Positions 33,801-44,117 of a DNA stretch of 64,000 nt are shown here, in pieces. Under the pieces are notes generated by a model. It worked only from the letters and a program-made list of their open reading frames with translations, searched no databases and was not told where the DNA came from. Numbering within the stretch: the stretch's first letter is position 1; each line of letters opens with the position of its first letter. Made by a program: the position numbers and the translations under genes. The DNA lies in NCBI RefSeq assembly GCF_014529535.1, contig NW_023503376.1:4597696-4661695 (forward strand), in the 5' to 3' direction. This stretch comes from Bradysia coprophila (Eukaryota > Arthropoda > Insecta > Diptera > Sciaridae).

Positions 33801-36800
33801 TTAACTAAATAATTCTGTTCTTTGTATTGGTTATATAAAATTCAAATTGAAATTTTCTTACTGGCGAAAATGTGTTTTTAATAACAAAGAAACTTGATAC
33901 GTCGCATCGCGACTGGTCGCATGATATTTATTATTTGAGATCTAAAAAAGAATACTTTGTTTTCATTTTATGCTGTGCGCGACCTACGAGCTACGTACAG
34001 TGTACATACACGTATAATGTTTTCACATTGTATTATAATATGGATGAAGCGCCCCATCATTTTTATCTTCCTATAAAACAGCTTAGTCAATCCCAAAATA
34101 CGGCGGTGTCGAATGTCCGTTGAGCTCATGGTACATAAAATAGACATTCTGTGCATATGAAAGATTGTATTACAAGACTAATAATACCGGAATGCTAAAT
34201 ATGATTTTTTTTTTCTTTTTCATTCTGCCGGTTCGTTCACTCATTCGTCTCGTGTGTACTAATGATGTTTAATGTAGTAAATTTTGTATGTTTTTCGCGT
34301 ATTTTGTTACTCGGTATAAATTTACATTTCGTAAAATGTCTTAATTTCGGTGAATTTAAATAGTCAAATAGTTTGATTCGGTTGAATCGGTGGAGTTTCA
34401 ATTGTCTACGATTTCTTTAACCTTCACCTTTGACCTTTTTTAAACGTTTTCATATTTTCTCCAAAAATTCACGAGAAATATCTAAAATTTGCGAAACATC
34501 TCTATTCGACTGAAGATAGGGAAGTGTTATTTTAGATAAACCTTTATCTTTATCCGAAAGACATAGACGAGAGCGATTCAGTGAAATCTAGTTCCCTGTC
34601 TGTAATTCAACTGATGGTTGATCATAGTGTACACATACAGATCGTTTATAATAATCATTGAGTTCGGACATTTGTTTAATAAATTCCTTTTGTATTAAGC
34701 CAAGTCCTGTCATTTACTGCCCTACAAATCTGAGACACCAACAGGTTATGGGCCCAGTAGGACGCAAAATCGAGATAGTGAGGAGCAATTGTAAAATTTA
34801 TGTTTCTAAAAGAAGTATAAATGAAGGAAGTTGAACATAGAATTAAAAAAAAAAATGAATTCAAAATTATGTGGGAAATGTCAACGCTTCGAATATGGAA
34901 TGAAGAATCGGGTATAACGTAATCGAAATAGGAGCATAGGAAATACTGGAAGCGGAAACTTGTTTATTGTGGAATAATGAATTGACTATGGAATTGAAGT
35001 AGTCATGGCTGATAGAATTGATCATGGATTGAACGAGTCGTCATGATATGTGGACTGACGATGGAACATGAAACTTACAATCTGGAATATGATCATGGCT
35101 GAACCGAATTGATCGTGGAAACCGAAGCGATCATGGCAGATACAAGTGAATGCGGAATGGTGGGTTGAACTGACAGTATACCGGTATCAGTGGTGTTGGG
35201 AGCGGCTTACACCGTAGTCCAGCTGATATTCGTGGAGTTGAGAGTTTAAGAAGAGGACAAAAGAGAAGGGAGTTTTGAGAGAACACGAAACAGGAAGTCG
35301 GGTGCATCGATTATCAGAATGAATTTGGTGCGGACAATAGCAATGGACACGGACAAGATCATGACATATGAATGGAATACGCATTTGAGAAACCGATTTG
35401 GAGGTGGAAGAATATGTACGAACTTGAGAATTCAGTTTGAAGGCGACCATTCATGGGATCAGAATTGAGCATGAATGGAAAAAAAATTGGATTTGCTGTT
35501 AAGGAAGTGTGAATCAATTGAATTAAGGGGGTGTGTTAGATTCAGTGAAATCTAGTTCCCTGTCTGTAATTCAACTGATGGTTGATCAAAGTGTACACAT
35601 ACAGATCGTTTATAATAATCATTCAGTTCGGACATTTGTTTAATAAATTCCTTTTGTATTAAGCCAAGTCTTGTCATTTACTGCCCTACAAATCTGAGAC
35701 ACCAACATGAAGCGTTGTGAAAATGACGTTTTGTTGTAATTCTGAGAAGTGTCATTTTAGGTGAGAAAATAAATATTTTCTCCCCTAAAATGGCGGGTTT
35801 TAGCCATGTTGGGACAGAAAATGATCATTTCATCACCTAAAATGGCTGAATACCAAAACATGCTTTTTATTTTATTTTCTTCAAAGTAGACAAAAATGCG
35901 GATTTTCGTAAAACGCAATCATGAAAAACGTTGAGTTTAACCTTGAGCGAATTGGTGGAATTTCCTATTTTCTCCCCTTGGTTAACATACAACTGTTTCA
36001 CAACGCAGACAAGAAAATAGTCATTTTTTCCCCTCTGCTGAAACTTCGAAAGCCTTTGTTGTGGAAAACGTTGTATTTAACTCGGGTAAAAAGTTGGAAA
36101 TTGCATTTCTCGGGTGAATTTCTCGCTACACAGAGAGCGTCAATAAAACGCCGTCACCGAAAAGGTGTTTAGTTTTAAGGAAAAGTGTCGTTCCTCCAGC
36201 ATCCAGTCTCTTTTCGTTCAAAGAAAGTAGAAATTAATTAGCCAGATAATTTTCTGGACGTCCAATAAATTGTTAACGTTGAGCTCTCGTATAGCAGACG
36301 TCCCATGTAATTTTTGTTATTCAAAACTGGGAACAAGATACTCAGACCATTAACCGCTTACAAATAGAAATGAAATCCGACTATGCATATAAACAACCCA
36401 GCGACTAATATTTGTTAAAATAATGAGTTACTGAAAACTGATCCATGAAATGGAATACGACATGCTAACGTGAGACATTTGCAGAGAGCTGGGACATACA
36501 TATATATCAAAATGCAAAATGCATAAACAAGCCGTATATACAATAAATTGAAATTGAAATTTTTTTTATGCGTTCGGTTTTCAGTCGCTTTTCGTGAATG
36601 ACACTGAAAACACGCACACCAAATTAAAGTGTAAGTGTAAGTTGTGGAAACACGCTTTTATTTTCGACAATGAGTTCATTTCTTGATGGTGACGAAAAAG
36701 TGTCCCAAGTTTGATAGAATTTGAAAATAAGTTTTTTGTTTGAATTTCTACGAAGAAACATGTCACAGAATGTTGTGTATGGTATAAAACAAAACGAATA

Positions 36801-39800
36801 AATTCGTGGATCGAAGCACATCTGTTGCACATAAAATTTTAAAAACGAATTACTTAAGTGCAACAAAGATTCTAACAGAATTCACAGGAATTCCGGAATT
36901 ATGTGTTTCAATCCAAGGTTCTGAAAAAGCCTTGTTTGAAACCGCGTTTTAGGGCAACCGCTTACGAATTAATAAAATTTATTGATGCTAGATGGCCTCA
37001 AAGAAAAACATGGATATAACCAAAATGATAAAGGGTAAGAGTGCTGTGGTCAGAGCAATGAGACATTTTGTTCAGAATTGAGAGTGGTACAGTGTAGAGA
37101 AGGTTATTCGGATTCTATACGCAAAAATAGTAATTTACGCTATCCAGTGATAAATAATGCTGCTTTAATCAGTAGATGCACAGATAAAAATCAGGAATTA
37201 AAATTTTAATCCCGAGAGGAACTGCTTCCAGTAAGTAATTTTTCTTGAGTTTTATTGTAATTACTCTGCTGGGATTTATGAAATTCAAATCTTCTGTGGA
37301 TTATCATTTTAATCCACAGAGGATTTGAATTTCATTAATCCCAGCAGGGTAATTACAATAGTTTCCATTCCACTCAACGAAAAGTACTCCGGGAGAGAGC
37401 CGTGACCCGGGAGAGAGCCGTGACCCGGGAGAGAGCCGTGACCCGTGAGAGAGCATCCTGTCAAATAAACAAAGCATAAATTGAATTTTTTTTTTCTCTC
37501 ACGTGGAGTACTTTTTTGGTAAGAGTAAAATAAGCGTAAGACAACGCACTCCAATAACAGGCACAAGAACAGATTTTATCTCCTGCAATGTCATAATATT
37601 CACAATTTGAGTGTCACTTTTAGAATCAAAAAGGGCTAGATTTAAACACTTCATTCACAGAACGTACGTTTATTAACTGAAAATTTCGATAAATGGTCAT
37701 TTGCGCACGGCTAACTTCGATAATTTCACATTTATTCACGGAAAACTTCGATAATTTCTCATTTATTCACTGAAAATTGACAAATTCTTGACAAATTCTA
37801 GTAGATGTGTGTTTTATTTGTGGGGAATATGAATGAGTTACGGCGTCATGGTGTGTTTATGTTTCAGTTTGATTATGACATTACAGGAGATAAAACCTTG
37901 TTTCTAACACGGTAGTAAATGGGGGTTTTGCGCACACGCTCGCTTCGCTCGTATCGGCAATCTCACATCTAGCGCGCAAAACAATCCCATTTACTACCTT
38001 ATTATGAAAATAGCTATTTTCAACGGTCATTTGGCCTCTTATTTTGTATGGAACGTCCGTAAAGCAGTGACCTTTACCGACATAAAAAAAAATTATGAGG
38101 ATGATAATTCTGTTCTAGTGCCTGAAACATGACTTCACGTCTATCAAAGCTTTAAATTTTTAACGTTACCGGTTTCATCATTTGGATTGACGATCATTTC
38201 AATAGAAATTAAAACCACAACCAATTCTATTAAAAATATATTTGAAAGGATTTTTTTCTCAGAAGCAGACGACCTAACTTTTGGTTTATTCATCAACCGA
38301 TTATTTAAAAAAAAGAAGTTGAAAAGGGTTGTTTTGCAGGATTAAAATGTAATCCCTCCAGGAACTAATGATTCGAATTTATATGAACGTTTGTATTGCC
38401 ATCTGAGTGTGAAGATGTGCCGCGGGGCGAGTGTGACAACACATTGTGTGCCTAAAAAATCGGACATCACTGAGTTGCATAAAACGTTTTTCTCAATAAT
38501 AACAACGAAAGTTTTACTTTTGGTCACCGAGTTGCATACGACGTTTTTCGCAAAAAAGAAAAAAAAAGTTTTATTTCTCGCCACTGAGTTGAGAGAAAAT
38601 GTTGTGACGACAACTAAAACTTTCGTTGCCATTATTGAAAAGAAAAGAACGTTCTATGCAACTCGGTTACGAATTCTTTTGTAGGCACACAAGACATGTT
38701 GTCACACTCGGCCTGCGGCCTATATTGCCCATCTACACATCGCATACAATCGCTGACAATCTACACGACCAAAGGTCATCGCATATCTTAATCGTCTTTT
38801 TCGATATCCAATGATTTTAAGAAACTAGAAGTGTAATGTCATACCGGTAAAGTCGGCTATTGCGTTTGCAGATCAACTAACACAAAACATATAAGTGAAT
38901 TTTCTATCACGAAAGGCAAACCCGTTTCTCGATCTCGATGCTACCGATGCTACACAATCTAAATGAGTTGATCATAGAGTTACACTCGCGGGATGACATG
39001 GTGACACTGTAATTTTTAAACATGTCCTGTGTTCTCATGTAACGTTTGGGTGCTGGTTGGCATCAGCGAACCCTCTCAAGTGTAACTCAATGAAATCTCC
39101 CCTAGGTGCTTATACAAAGTAATGCAGACCAAGATATGTTGCTGAGTAGAAAATAATTAAAAATTCGTTTGTTTTAGATAAAATCATGCAGATACTTTGG
39201 TTCTGTTGCTTACAAGACAGTCCCGATATTTTAACACAAGTTAGGAAAACAATATTTCAGAAGTCAGAAGAAAAACTTTTTTCTTTCTTCAAAAAAAAAA
39301 TGAAATCTTTCAAATCAAATCGAATTCTTATTCTTTCAGAATCAACGTTTTTTTTCCCTTCTCTTCTCTCTAAATAACACTCAAAACATTAAGGGTTTGA
39401 ATTACGAAAATATGCTCATGTTACGTAACAGATCTAGAATTTCTCGTACTATATCGTTATCCACCAGTGTATTTTGTATATAACACGCCATACATCCAAA
39501 CATCTAAATTGGAATTGGATAGTCTGGAAGCATTATTACGGCTCTTGTTTATACCGCCGTTGTCGTAGACATCACCATCATCCATATAATATATCCCAAA
39601 AGATAATGTTGGAAGATGGAAGAAGATATAATCTAAAAGAGAGTCAGTGTTCTATTACATGAGTGAAAGCTGAGCCGGCGAATATACATGTATGAACCGA
39701 TTTGAATCACCCTTTCAAAGGAAATCGGAGCAGATATAATTAAATTGCATTCTATTCCGCACTCCTACTGTTTCTAGTTTGTCTACAATGTACTTTGCAT

Positions 39801-40261
39801 ACATCCAGACACTTACATCACTTTATACGAACAGACTTTAGTTACTAATTGGAAGTTCGATAATAATAATTACGAACAAGGAAAAACGACAGGGATCATT
39901 CGGGAAGGTCATGGATAGGAAATTGTATATTTTACAGTATTTGTCATCCACTCAGTATCATGATAATGCATTTTATACGAAGAGCGAAATAAGAGAATTT
40001 CTAAAATTTCTGTTTCATAGGATTATGCTGAAACTGCTATGAATGAGCTGCTAGGATGGTATGGCTACAACAATGTCGATCGCAGTGAAATAACCAAATA
40101 CTCTCGTGCAGCCGATGACATCATGGATATAAATAAACCGAAATCAACAACAGTATCAATAACATCACGTCCAACGAATTCATCCACACCCGACCGGTAC
40201 AGTTCACATTCGCCAGAAAATTCGAAAAGTCCCATACTACGGAAAATCATCGACAAAAAAG
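24810..40261 (+). CDS. Sobp: Sine oculis-binding protein (Sobp), first two coding exons (3' partial)
   Basis: Exon 1 is 24810-24875, with start context ACCATGG and 22 codons, then donor GTAAG. Exon 2 is 40021 to about 40261, with acceptor TTTCATAG and a donor probably GTTTGT at 40262, because the frame meets a TAG at 40267. The junction is phase 0. The joined N-terminus has the hallmark of the family: VKVKKEMPSDEIK, then DYAETAMNELLGWYGYNNVD, followed by a Ser/Thr/Pro-rich linker. Human SOBP, from memory, starts similarly with VKRE and MNELLGWYGYDKVE. Sobp is a nuclear cofactor of Six/Sine oculis factors with FCS-type zinc fingers. Those fingers must be encoded further downstream; I did not find them. 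VKKE fits a SUMO-acceptor consensus. Intron 1 is 15.1 kb and full of mobile elements. Confidence 0.85.
25129..25686. mobile_element. Fold-back element of CCCGAAC repeats with 8-bp TSD (family C)
   Basis: Both 280-bp arms consist of irregular repeats of a GGGTTCGGGT-like motif and are reverse complements of each other. The termini are TATGGCTCGGAAC on the left and GTTCCGAGCCTCA on the right. The element is flanked by GATTTAAT at 25121-25128 and 25687-25694. An 8-bp duplication and short TIRs fit the hAT superfamily. It has no coding capacity and lies in Sobp intron 1. The terminal GGCTCGGAAC is shared with the element at 42672-44117. Confidence 0.88.
25695..26275. other. Sobp intron 1, no feature recognised
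   Basis: Unique AT-rich sequence. The 25704-25946 open frame has no recognisable motif or splice context. Confidence 0.4.
26276..26585. repeat. Young dispersed repeat, copy 2 (310 bp)
   Basis: Nearly identical in direct orientation to 15481-15793. It lacks three bases near its start and shows only scattered substitutions, which suggests recent spread. Confidence 0.85.
26862..27020. mobile_element. MITE family D, copy 1
   Basis: Imperfect inverted arms: TTTTTGGCCAAGACATTCTT on the left and GAATGTCTTGGCCAAA on the right, with inner blocks CCATGATGGCT / AGCCATCACGG. A related copy is at 28782-28960. Non-coding. Confidence 0.65.
27021..28450. other. Sobp intron 1, AT-rich, no gene
   Basis: No supported gene. 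Near 28150-28300 a block with GCCGAGTGTGCCTAA, CATACAACGTTTT and AAACGCC is reminiscent of 38400-38720, so another diverged dispersed repeat is likely. Confidence 0.4.
28455..28650. repeat. 195-bp inverted repeat
   Basis: GACCACAGCACTGCTACTAGCATGAACA-type left end pairs with a TGTTCGTGCTAGTAGTAGTGCTGTGGTTT-type right end, and the inner block TTGGAGGCT pairs with AGCCTCCGAA. A likely small palindromic element; no target duplication resolved. Confidence 0.7.
28782..28960. mobile_element. MITE family D, copy 2 (diverged)
   Basis: Same layout as 26862-27020: TTTTTGGCTGAGAAAATCTT at the left, AAATGTCTCGGCCAAAA at the right, with CCATGAACCTATGATGGC / GCTTCATGGTAGAAAA inner blocks. The open frames across it are artefacts of the palindrome. 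Confidence 0.6.
28961..30689. other. Sobp intron 1, AT-rich, no gene
   Basis: Unique-looking sequence with no repeats or frames I can support. Confidence 0.4.
30690..31950 (-). repeat. Dispersed repeat related to 8.6-9.86 kb, interrupted by a hAT-like MITE
   Basis: Reverse-complement relatives of the 9679-9857 end (30690-30726 plus 30932-30990) and of 9400-9680 (31560-31900). Between them, AGCTGAAATGCCTA is repeated several times at 31025-31130. A plus-strand open frame at 31672-31950 is basic and Lys/Thr-rich with no known domain. The GTCTAATAG / CACCCACAGCGC blocks show the family relation most clearly. Confidence 0.6.
30727..30931. mobile_element. hAT-like palindromic MITE (205 bp, 8-bp TSD)
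   Basis: It begins CAATGAAAGTAAATGG and ends with the matching reverse complement. Almost the whole element folds back: GAGCACATACGGATTTGCAT...GGCGCCACCT pairs with its exact complement around a short loop near 30835. It is flanked by AAACGCAA at 30719-30726 and 30932-30939. The empty site can be read from the related repeat at 9679-9857, which has one copy of the corresponding target. Confidence 0.88.
31951..33111. other. Sobp intron 1, no supported gene
   Basis: AT-rich sequence. Overlapping open frames at 32046-32401 have no recognisable motifs. No repeat with a second copy in the window was established. Confidence 0.4.
33120..33572. mobile_element. Fold-back element of CGGTT repeats with 8-bp TSD (family E)
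   Basis: TIRs begin CAGACATGAGTCGGTTATCC and run into arrays of ACCGAACCGAA-like motifs in mirror orientation on both sides of an AT-rich centre (TTAACTCG...CGAATTAAGC). It is flanked by CCTTGGAT at 33112-33119 and 33573-33580, an exact 8-bp duplication. This is the same design as the elements at 25129 and 42672 but with a different repeat motif and different termini. hAT-like by duplication length and CAG start. Confidence 0.88.
33581..34574. other. Sobp intron 1, no supported gene
   Basis: AT-rich sequence with no repeat structure seen. Frames at 33872-34123 are not convincing. Confidence 0.4.
34575..35707 (+). mobile_element. Non-coding Copia-type LTR element (TRIM/LARD-like)
   Basis: Two direct LTRs, 34575-34743 and 35534-35707, differ at only a few positions. 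The right one starts TGTTAG and ends CCAACA; the left one lacks the first five bases. Directly after the left LTR is GGTTATGGGCCCAG, the classic Copia primer-binding site that pairs with an internal part of initiator tRNA-Met. A purine run (AATTAAGGGGG) precedes the right LTR. The roughly 790-bp interior has no gag or pol, only irregular ATCATGGCTGAA / GAATTGATC(G/A)TGG motifs. It is therefore a non-autonomous element that must have moved with help from an intact Copia. No target duplication is visible, consistent with loss of the left end. Confidence 0.88.
35757..35794. repeat. Short palindrome
   Basis: TTTTAGGTGAGAAAATA and a near-complement ending TTTTCTCCCCTAAAA form a tight stem. A further CACCTAAAATGG lies 70 bases downstream. 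The surrounding 35708-37250 is AT-rich intron with no supported gene. Confidence 0.5.
37254..37361. repeat. Near-perfect 108-bp hairpin
   Basis: Arms of about 50 bases (TTGTAATTACTCTGCTGGGA ... TCTGTGGATTA and the reverse complement) around a loop of a few bases. Very few mismatches, so either young or maintained. It directly abuts the next MITE. Confidence 0.8.
37366..37530. mobile_element. MITE family B, copy 2, with 18-bp tandem repeats
   Basis: Reverse-complement relative of 14612-14748. One inner arm has expanded to about three and a half tandem copies of the 18-bp unit CGGGAGAGAGCCGTGACC (37390-37455). This is absent in copy 1, so the expansion happened after insertion. Confidence 0.7.
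37913..37999. repeat. Inverted repeat around GC-rich core
   Basis: GGTAGTAAATGGGGGTTTTGCGC pairs imperfectly with GCGCAAAACAATCCCATTTACTACC. The core has CGCTCGCTTCGCTCG. A likely small palindromic element. Confidence 0.6.
38418..38724. mobile_element. 300-bp element with inverted ends and internal repeats
   Basis: The left end CGAGTGTGACAACA...TGTGTGCCTA and the right end TAGGCACACAAGACATGTTGTCACACTCG are inverted repeats. Inside, GAGTTGCATA(A/C)(A/G)ACG and CGAAAGTTTTA motifs recur in both orientations. Open frames on both strands reflect this symmetry. Confidence 0.7.
38725..40020. other. Distal part of Sobp intron 1
   Basis: AT-rich with no supported gene or repeat. It ends in the acceptor TTTCATAG used by the second Sobp coding exon. 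Confidence 0.45.
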
Positions 40262-40665
40262 GTTTGTAGTAGGTATCACATTTCGAAGAAACGAAAAATA
40301 AAAAAAAAACTTTTGCATTTTCGCTTCGAATATTTGAGAATTTTTTCTCGAAAATTACGCGCAAATATTTTCATATCTGGGTGAATAACATCAATGCATT
40401 CAGATGAATGTGAAGAATTAGATAGATACATTGGTAGAAATATATTGGCGCTTACGACGTTCATCTTCGATAATTTTCAAATTATTTTGTACAATCAACT
40501 ACAGGCGCACCGACTTCCACGGTTAGCTGGGGTGAAGCCCTCTGAATGACATATTAAATTATTTTAAATTTTCTTTGTAAAACCTAATTTGGTTTCCTAA
40601 AATTAGCTTTTTGCCCCCGACGAACCAAATCTCTCTCGGCTATTTAAAAGGAGTCGAAATATTCA

Positions 40666-42112
40666 AGGTTCTGAAAGAGTGTAAGTAAGTGTCTTAACGA
40701 AGGCGGGTGAAACACAAATCTTGACAATTTAGACTTGTATATAGGGTGTAGCGTTTTGACGAAAGTATTTTGTTTTTTAAGGCCTGCGGGTAGGTTCGAT
40801 GCAGAATGGTCCACTGAACACGAAAATACCAAAAAAAAATGTTGAAGTTCGAAGCTCCCATGCTGGCTGTGTGGAAAAATATATCTTAAGTGTATATGAT
40901 AATTAATCGTAGAGACCGTGGCTTCAATAAAAAAAAAAATTTGAGTCACCGTTGAACAATTACAAAAAGTGCTCCCGACCATGACTTTTTCACAATTTTT
41001 TTGGATTTAAAGCTTTCCAAAATATATGACTGGAAAGGAATATAGTAGTGTCATATCTCATTTTAAAGGGAATTTCAAGAGCTTTCAAACGAATATAGAC
41101 TCGACATAAAGATTCACCGGGTTGCAGATTCGATGACCTTCTAGTGTGTAGAAAATGGTACGAGAAAAACCATATTTTTTAATTTTTCACAGAATTTATA
41201 CAAAAACGGTTCCAAATTGTTCTCAGTATTGCTGGCGTTAATAGAGCAGCGATCCTGGGACGAAATGGGCGATGTAAGGTGTAATTTAAAAAAACAAATT
41301 GTCGGTTTGATGATTTTTCGATTATCTTAAACATACGAGTTAAAGTTACCCCAAAAGTCGGTTATTTCTTCCCAGAATTGCTGAATTCTTAACGCCAGCA
41401 ATACTAAGAACAATTTGGAACCGTTTTTGCATAAATTCTGTGACAAATTAAAAAAATATGGTTTTTCTCGTACCATTTTCTACACACTAGAAGGTCATCG
41501 AATCTGCAACCCGGTGAATCTTTATGTCGAGTCTATATTCGTTTGAAAGCTCTTGAAATTCCCTTTAAAATGAGATATGACACTACTATATTCCTTTCCA
41601 GTCATATATTTTGGAAAGCTTTAAATCCAAAAAAATTGTGAAAAAGTCATGGTCGGGAGCACTTTTTATAATTGTTCAACGGTGACTCAATTTTTTTTTT
41701 TTATTGAAGCCACGGTCTCTACGATTAATTATCATATACACTTAAGATAAATTTTTCCACACAGCCGGCAGAACTAATCTCACTATGGCTTTGAGACCAA
41801 AAAAGTCGGTTTTCAGAGGTGCGCATAGGAGCTTCGAACTTCAAATTTTTTTTTTGGTATTTTCGTGTTCAGCGGACCATTCTGCAACGAACCTACCCGC
41901 AGGCCTTAAAAAACAAAATACTTTCGTCAAAACGCTACACCCTAATTGTATATTGTTTGAAAAGTCAACTCGAAAACAAATTTATTTTTTTTGTAAGTTG
42001 AGATCGTCATATAAATTTTTCCAAAATTAGTTGGCACTACAGGAAAATTTTGATTCCACCGCCTTCGTGATCAACTCGAAAGTGTCTTGCTCTGTTCTTT
42101 CAGAACCTTGGA
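40666..42112. mobile_element. 1.45-kb hairpin element with ~0.6-kb arms
   Basis: The left arm (40666-41241) and right arm (41389-42112) are reverse complements with few mismatches over most of their length. The loop is about 147 bases. The right arm carries two extra insertions (about 50 bp near 41766-41826 and a larger one near 41945-42060). The outer ends are AAGGTTCTGAAAG / CTTTCAGAACCTT. It lies immediately downstream of Sobp exon 2. No coding content, despite similar open frames on both strands. Confidence 0.88.
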
Positions 42113-42671
42113 ATTATTATTTGCTTATTTCTGTTGTTTGTTTGTAGGTATTTAAATTTCACACATTGTTTATTGAAGACGGGAGCCAAGTATAATTCGC
42201 TTGATAAAGTAGACATTCAAAAAGCAGAAGAGAGGAAGATGATCTTTGATTAAAAGACTTAATAATGAAGAAACAAAATTGATTTAACAAGAAAATTTAA
42301 TAATTTTTTTCTACAAAGTCCGGTTTTCTTGTGAATCTTGTAGATCCGAGGCGAAACCGAGGTCAATAAACGTCCGAAAACATGTCGTATTATTGCCTGT
42401 TAATAAATACAAAATGAACTCTGGCGAGTCTCTCTACTTATATCGGAGATGTCCATTGCTGACAAAACTTTGTTTTTACGGTACCTGTTCCCCAAACAAC
42501 CTTGAACTTGATAAAATCGTCTATTAAGCTCATAACACTGGGCACTTTCTGTTTTAATAAAATAGCTCCACTAATACGTTCAAACATTGATTATAGTTGA
42601 CGTTGGAGGAAGTAGAGCATAGCAAGGAATTTCGTAAATGAATCTTTTTGGTATTAAAACTAGTCAAATAC

Positions 42672-44117
42672 TAAGGCTCGGAACAGGTCAGGTTCAGGTC
42701 AGGTCAGGTCATGAGAAAAAATACCTGAGGGAATCAGGTCAGGTTCAGGTAATTTCCAAACCTGACCTGACCTGAACCTGACCTAATATGAAAAATACCT
42801 GATCTGACCTGATCTGACCTGAATTTGATAAAAGAAAAATTTGAATATTATGGGCGTTTTCAGCTTAGATCTGAGTCAGGAAGCATTGTTTTGAAGAGAA
42901 TACCAAACGATCTGATTAGCCAATATATTGTTATTGTTTTCTTCGTGATTTATTGAAGAAATAAGTCGAACATTTTAAACGGTAGAAATCATAAATATAA
43001 AAAACAATAATTCAGTATTTTCGGAAGAGGAACAAAATTTTAGAGTGCTCACCCCTTTGCAAATTTCTAGTCTACATTTCTGCGCAAAAATATTCGTTTT
43101 TTGATAATTTCTCTGAACCAAAATCTTTTTTTGAAAAAGCACAACCATTAAAGCATGCAAGAATCAGTTACTTTTAAAGGAAAAATTGGTTTGTGGTTGA
43201 TAACTTATCCCACTTGGCGAAACCTTTGCAAAATGTGTAAATTAGACATTTTTCAAAGGTTTCTCCAAGTGGGATAAGTTATTAACCAGAAACCAACTTT
43301 TTTTAAAGGTAACACATTTTTGCATGCTTTAATAGTTTTACTTTTTCAAAAAAAGATTTCGCTTCAGAGAAATCATCAAAAAACGAATATTTTTGCGCAG
43401 AAATGTAGGCTAGAAATTTGCCAAGGGGTGATCGCTCTTAAGGTTTGTACAACGATTTAACGCACATAACCGCGTGTTTAGTTTTGTGTGTGAGAGAGCA
43501 TCTGGTGGGTGTAATAACGTCAACAGCTCCAAACAGTTCAACACAGGCCGATCCGGACTGAACCGCGAAAAAATCACGGGCTATACTCGGCAAACAAGGA
43601 AAAGTTCCAGAATAGGAATTCCAGTAGTCCAAAACATTAATGTCGTTGATCTTCAAGGATACTTTACATGACGCTTGTCAGGACAAAACAATAGTTCAAC
43701 AAAACAATGAAATATTGAGGCAAATAATTTGACTGTAAAAATAAATCATTTAGGTGGGATGTATTGTAGTAATTGTGTAGACTTGCCTCTTAAAAGTACC
43801 CGAAATCAGCATCAGGCTCGTGTTTGAAATAGCCTTCATTGCTTGACTGTTTTTCAAATTTTTTTTTTTCGTTTTTAATTAATAAATACTTAGCAGAATA
43901 GAACTTTTATATAATTTTGACATAATTTATAAAATTATCAGAAATGAAAAAAAATTTAAAAAAAATTCAGGTCAGGTCAGGTTTTTTCAGGTCATGTCGA
44001 AACAGGTTAAAGATCACTTCAGGTCAGGTCAGGTCAGGTAATTAAATTTCAGGTCAGGTCAGGTTAACAGATAATTCAGGTCAGGTTTCAGGTTGACCTG
44101 ACCTGTTCCGAGCCTTA
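42672..44117. mobile_element. Fold-back element of CAGGT repeats with 8-bp TSD (family C)
   Basis: It starts TAAGGCTCGGAACAGGTCAG and ends with the matching CTGTTCCGAGCCTTA. It is flanked by TCAAATAC at 42664-42671 and 44118-44125. About 150 bp at each end are arrays of AGGTCAGGTC in mirror orientation. The interior is about 1.1 kb and holds a separate 400-bp palindrome (43042-43440) plus unique sequence. The termini are the same as at 25129-25686, but the repeat motif differs. Confidence 0.88.
43042..43440. repeat. 400-bp palindrome nested in the CAGGT element
   Basis: Arms of about 180 bp meet near 43240. Paired blocks include GAGTGCTCACCCCTTTGC / GGGTGATCGCTCTT at the outside and CTTATCCCACTTGG / CCAAGTGGGATAAG near the centre. 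Probably an independent insertion. Confidence 0.75.

Noticed and set aside
37380-37470. Regular GGGAGAGAGCC repeats considered as a CRISPR-like array
   Set aside because: Units are directly adjacent 18-mers without spacers, inside a MITE of an animal genome.
40644-42030. Two similar frames (minus at 40644-40982, plus at 41785-42030) that might suggest a duplicated gene
   Set aside because: They are the same sequence on the two arms of the 1.45-kb hairpin.
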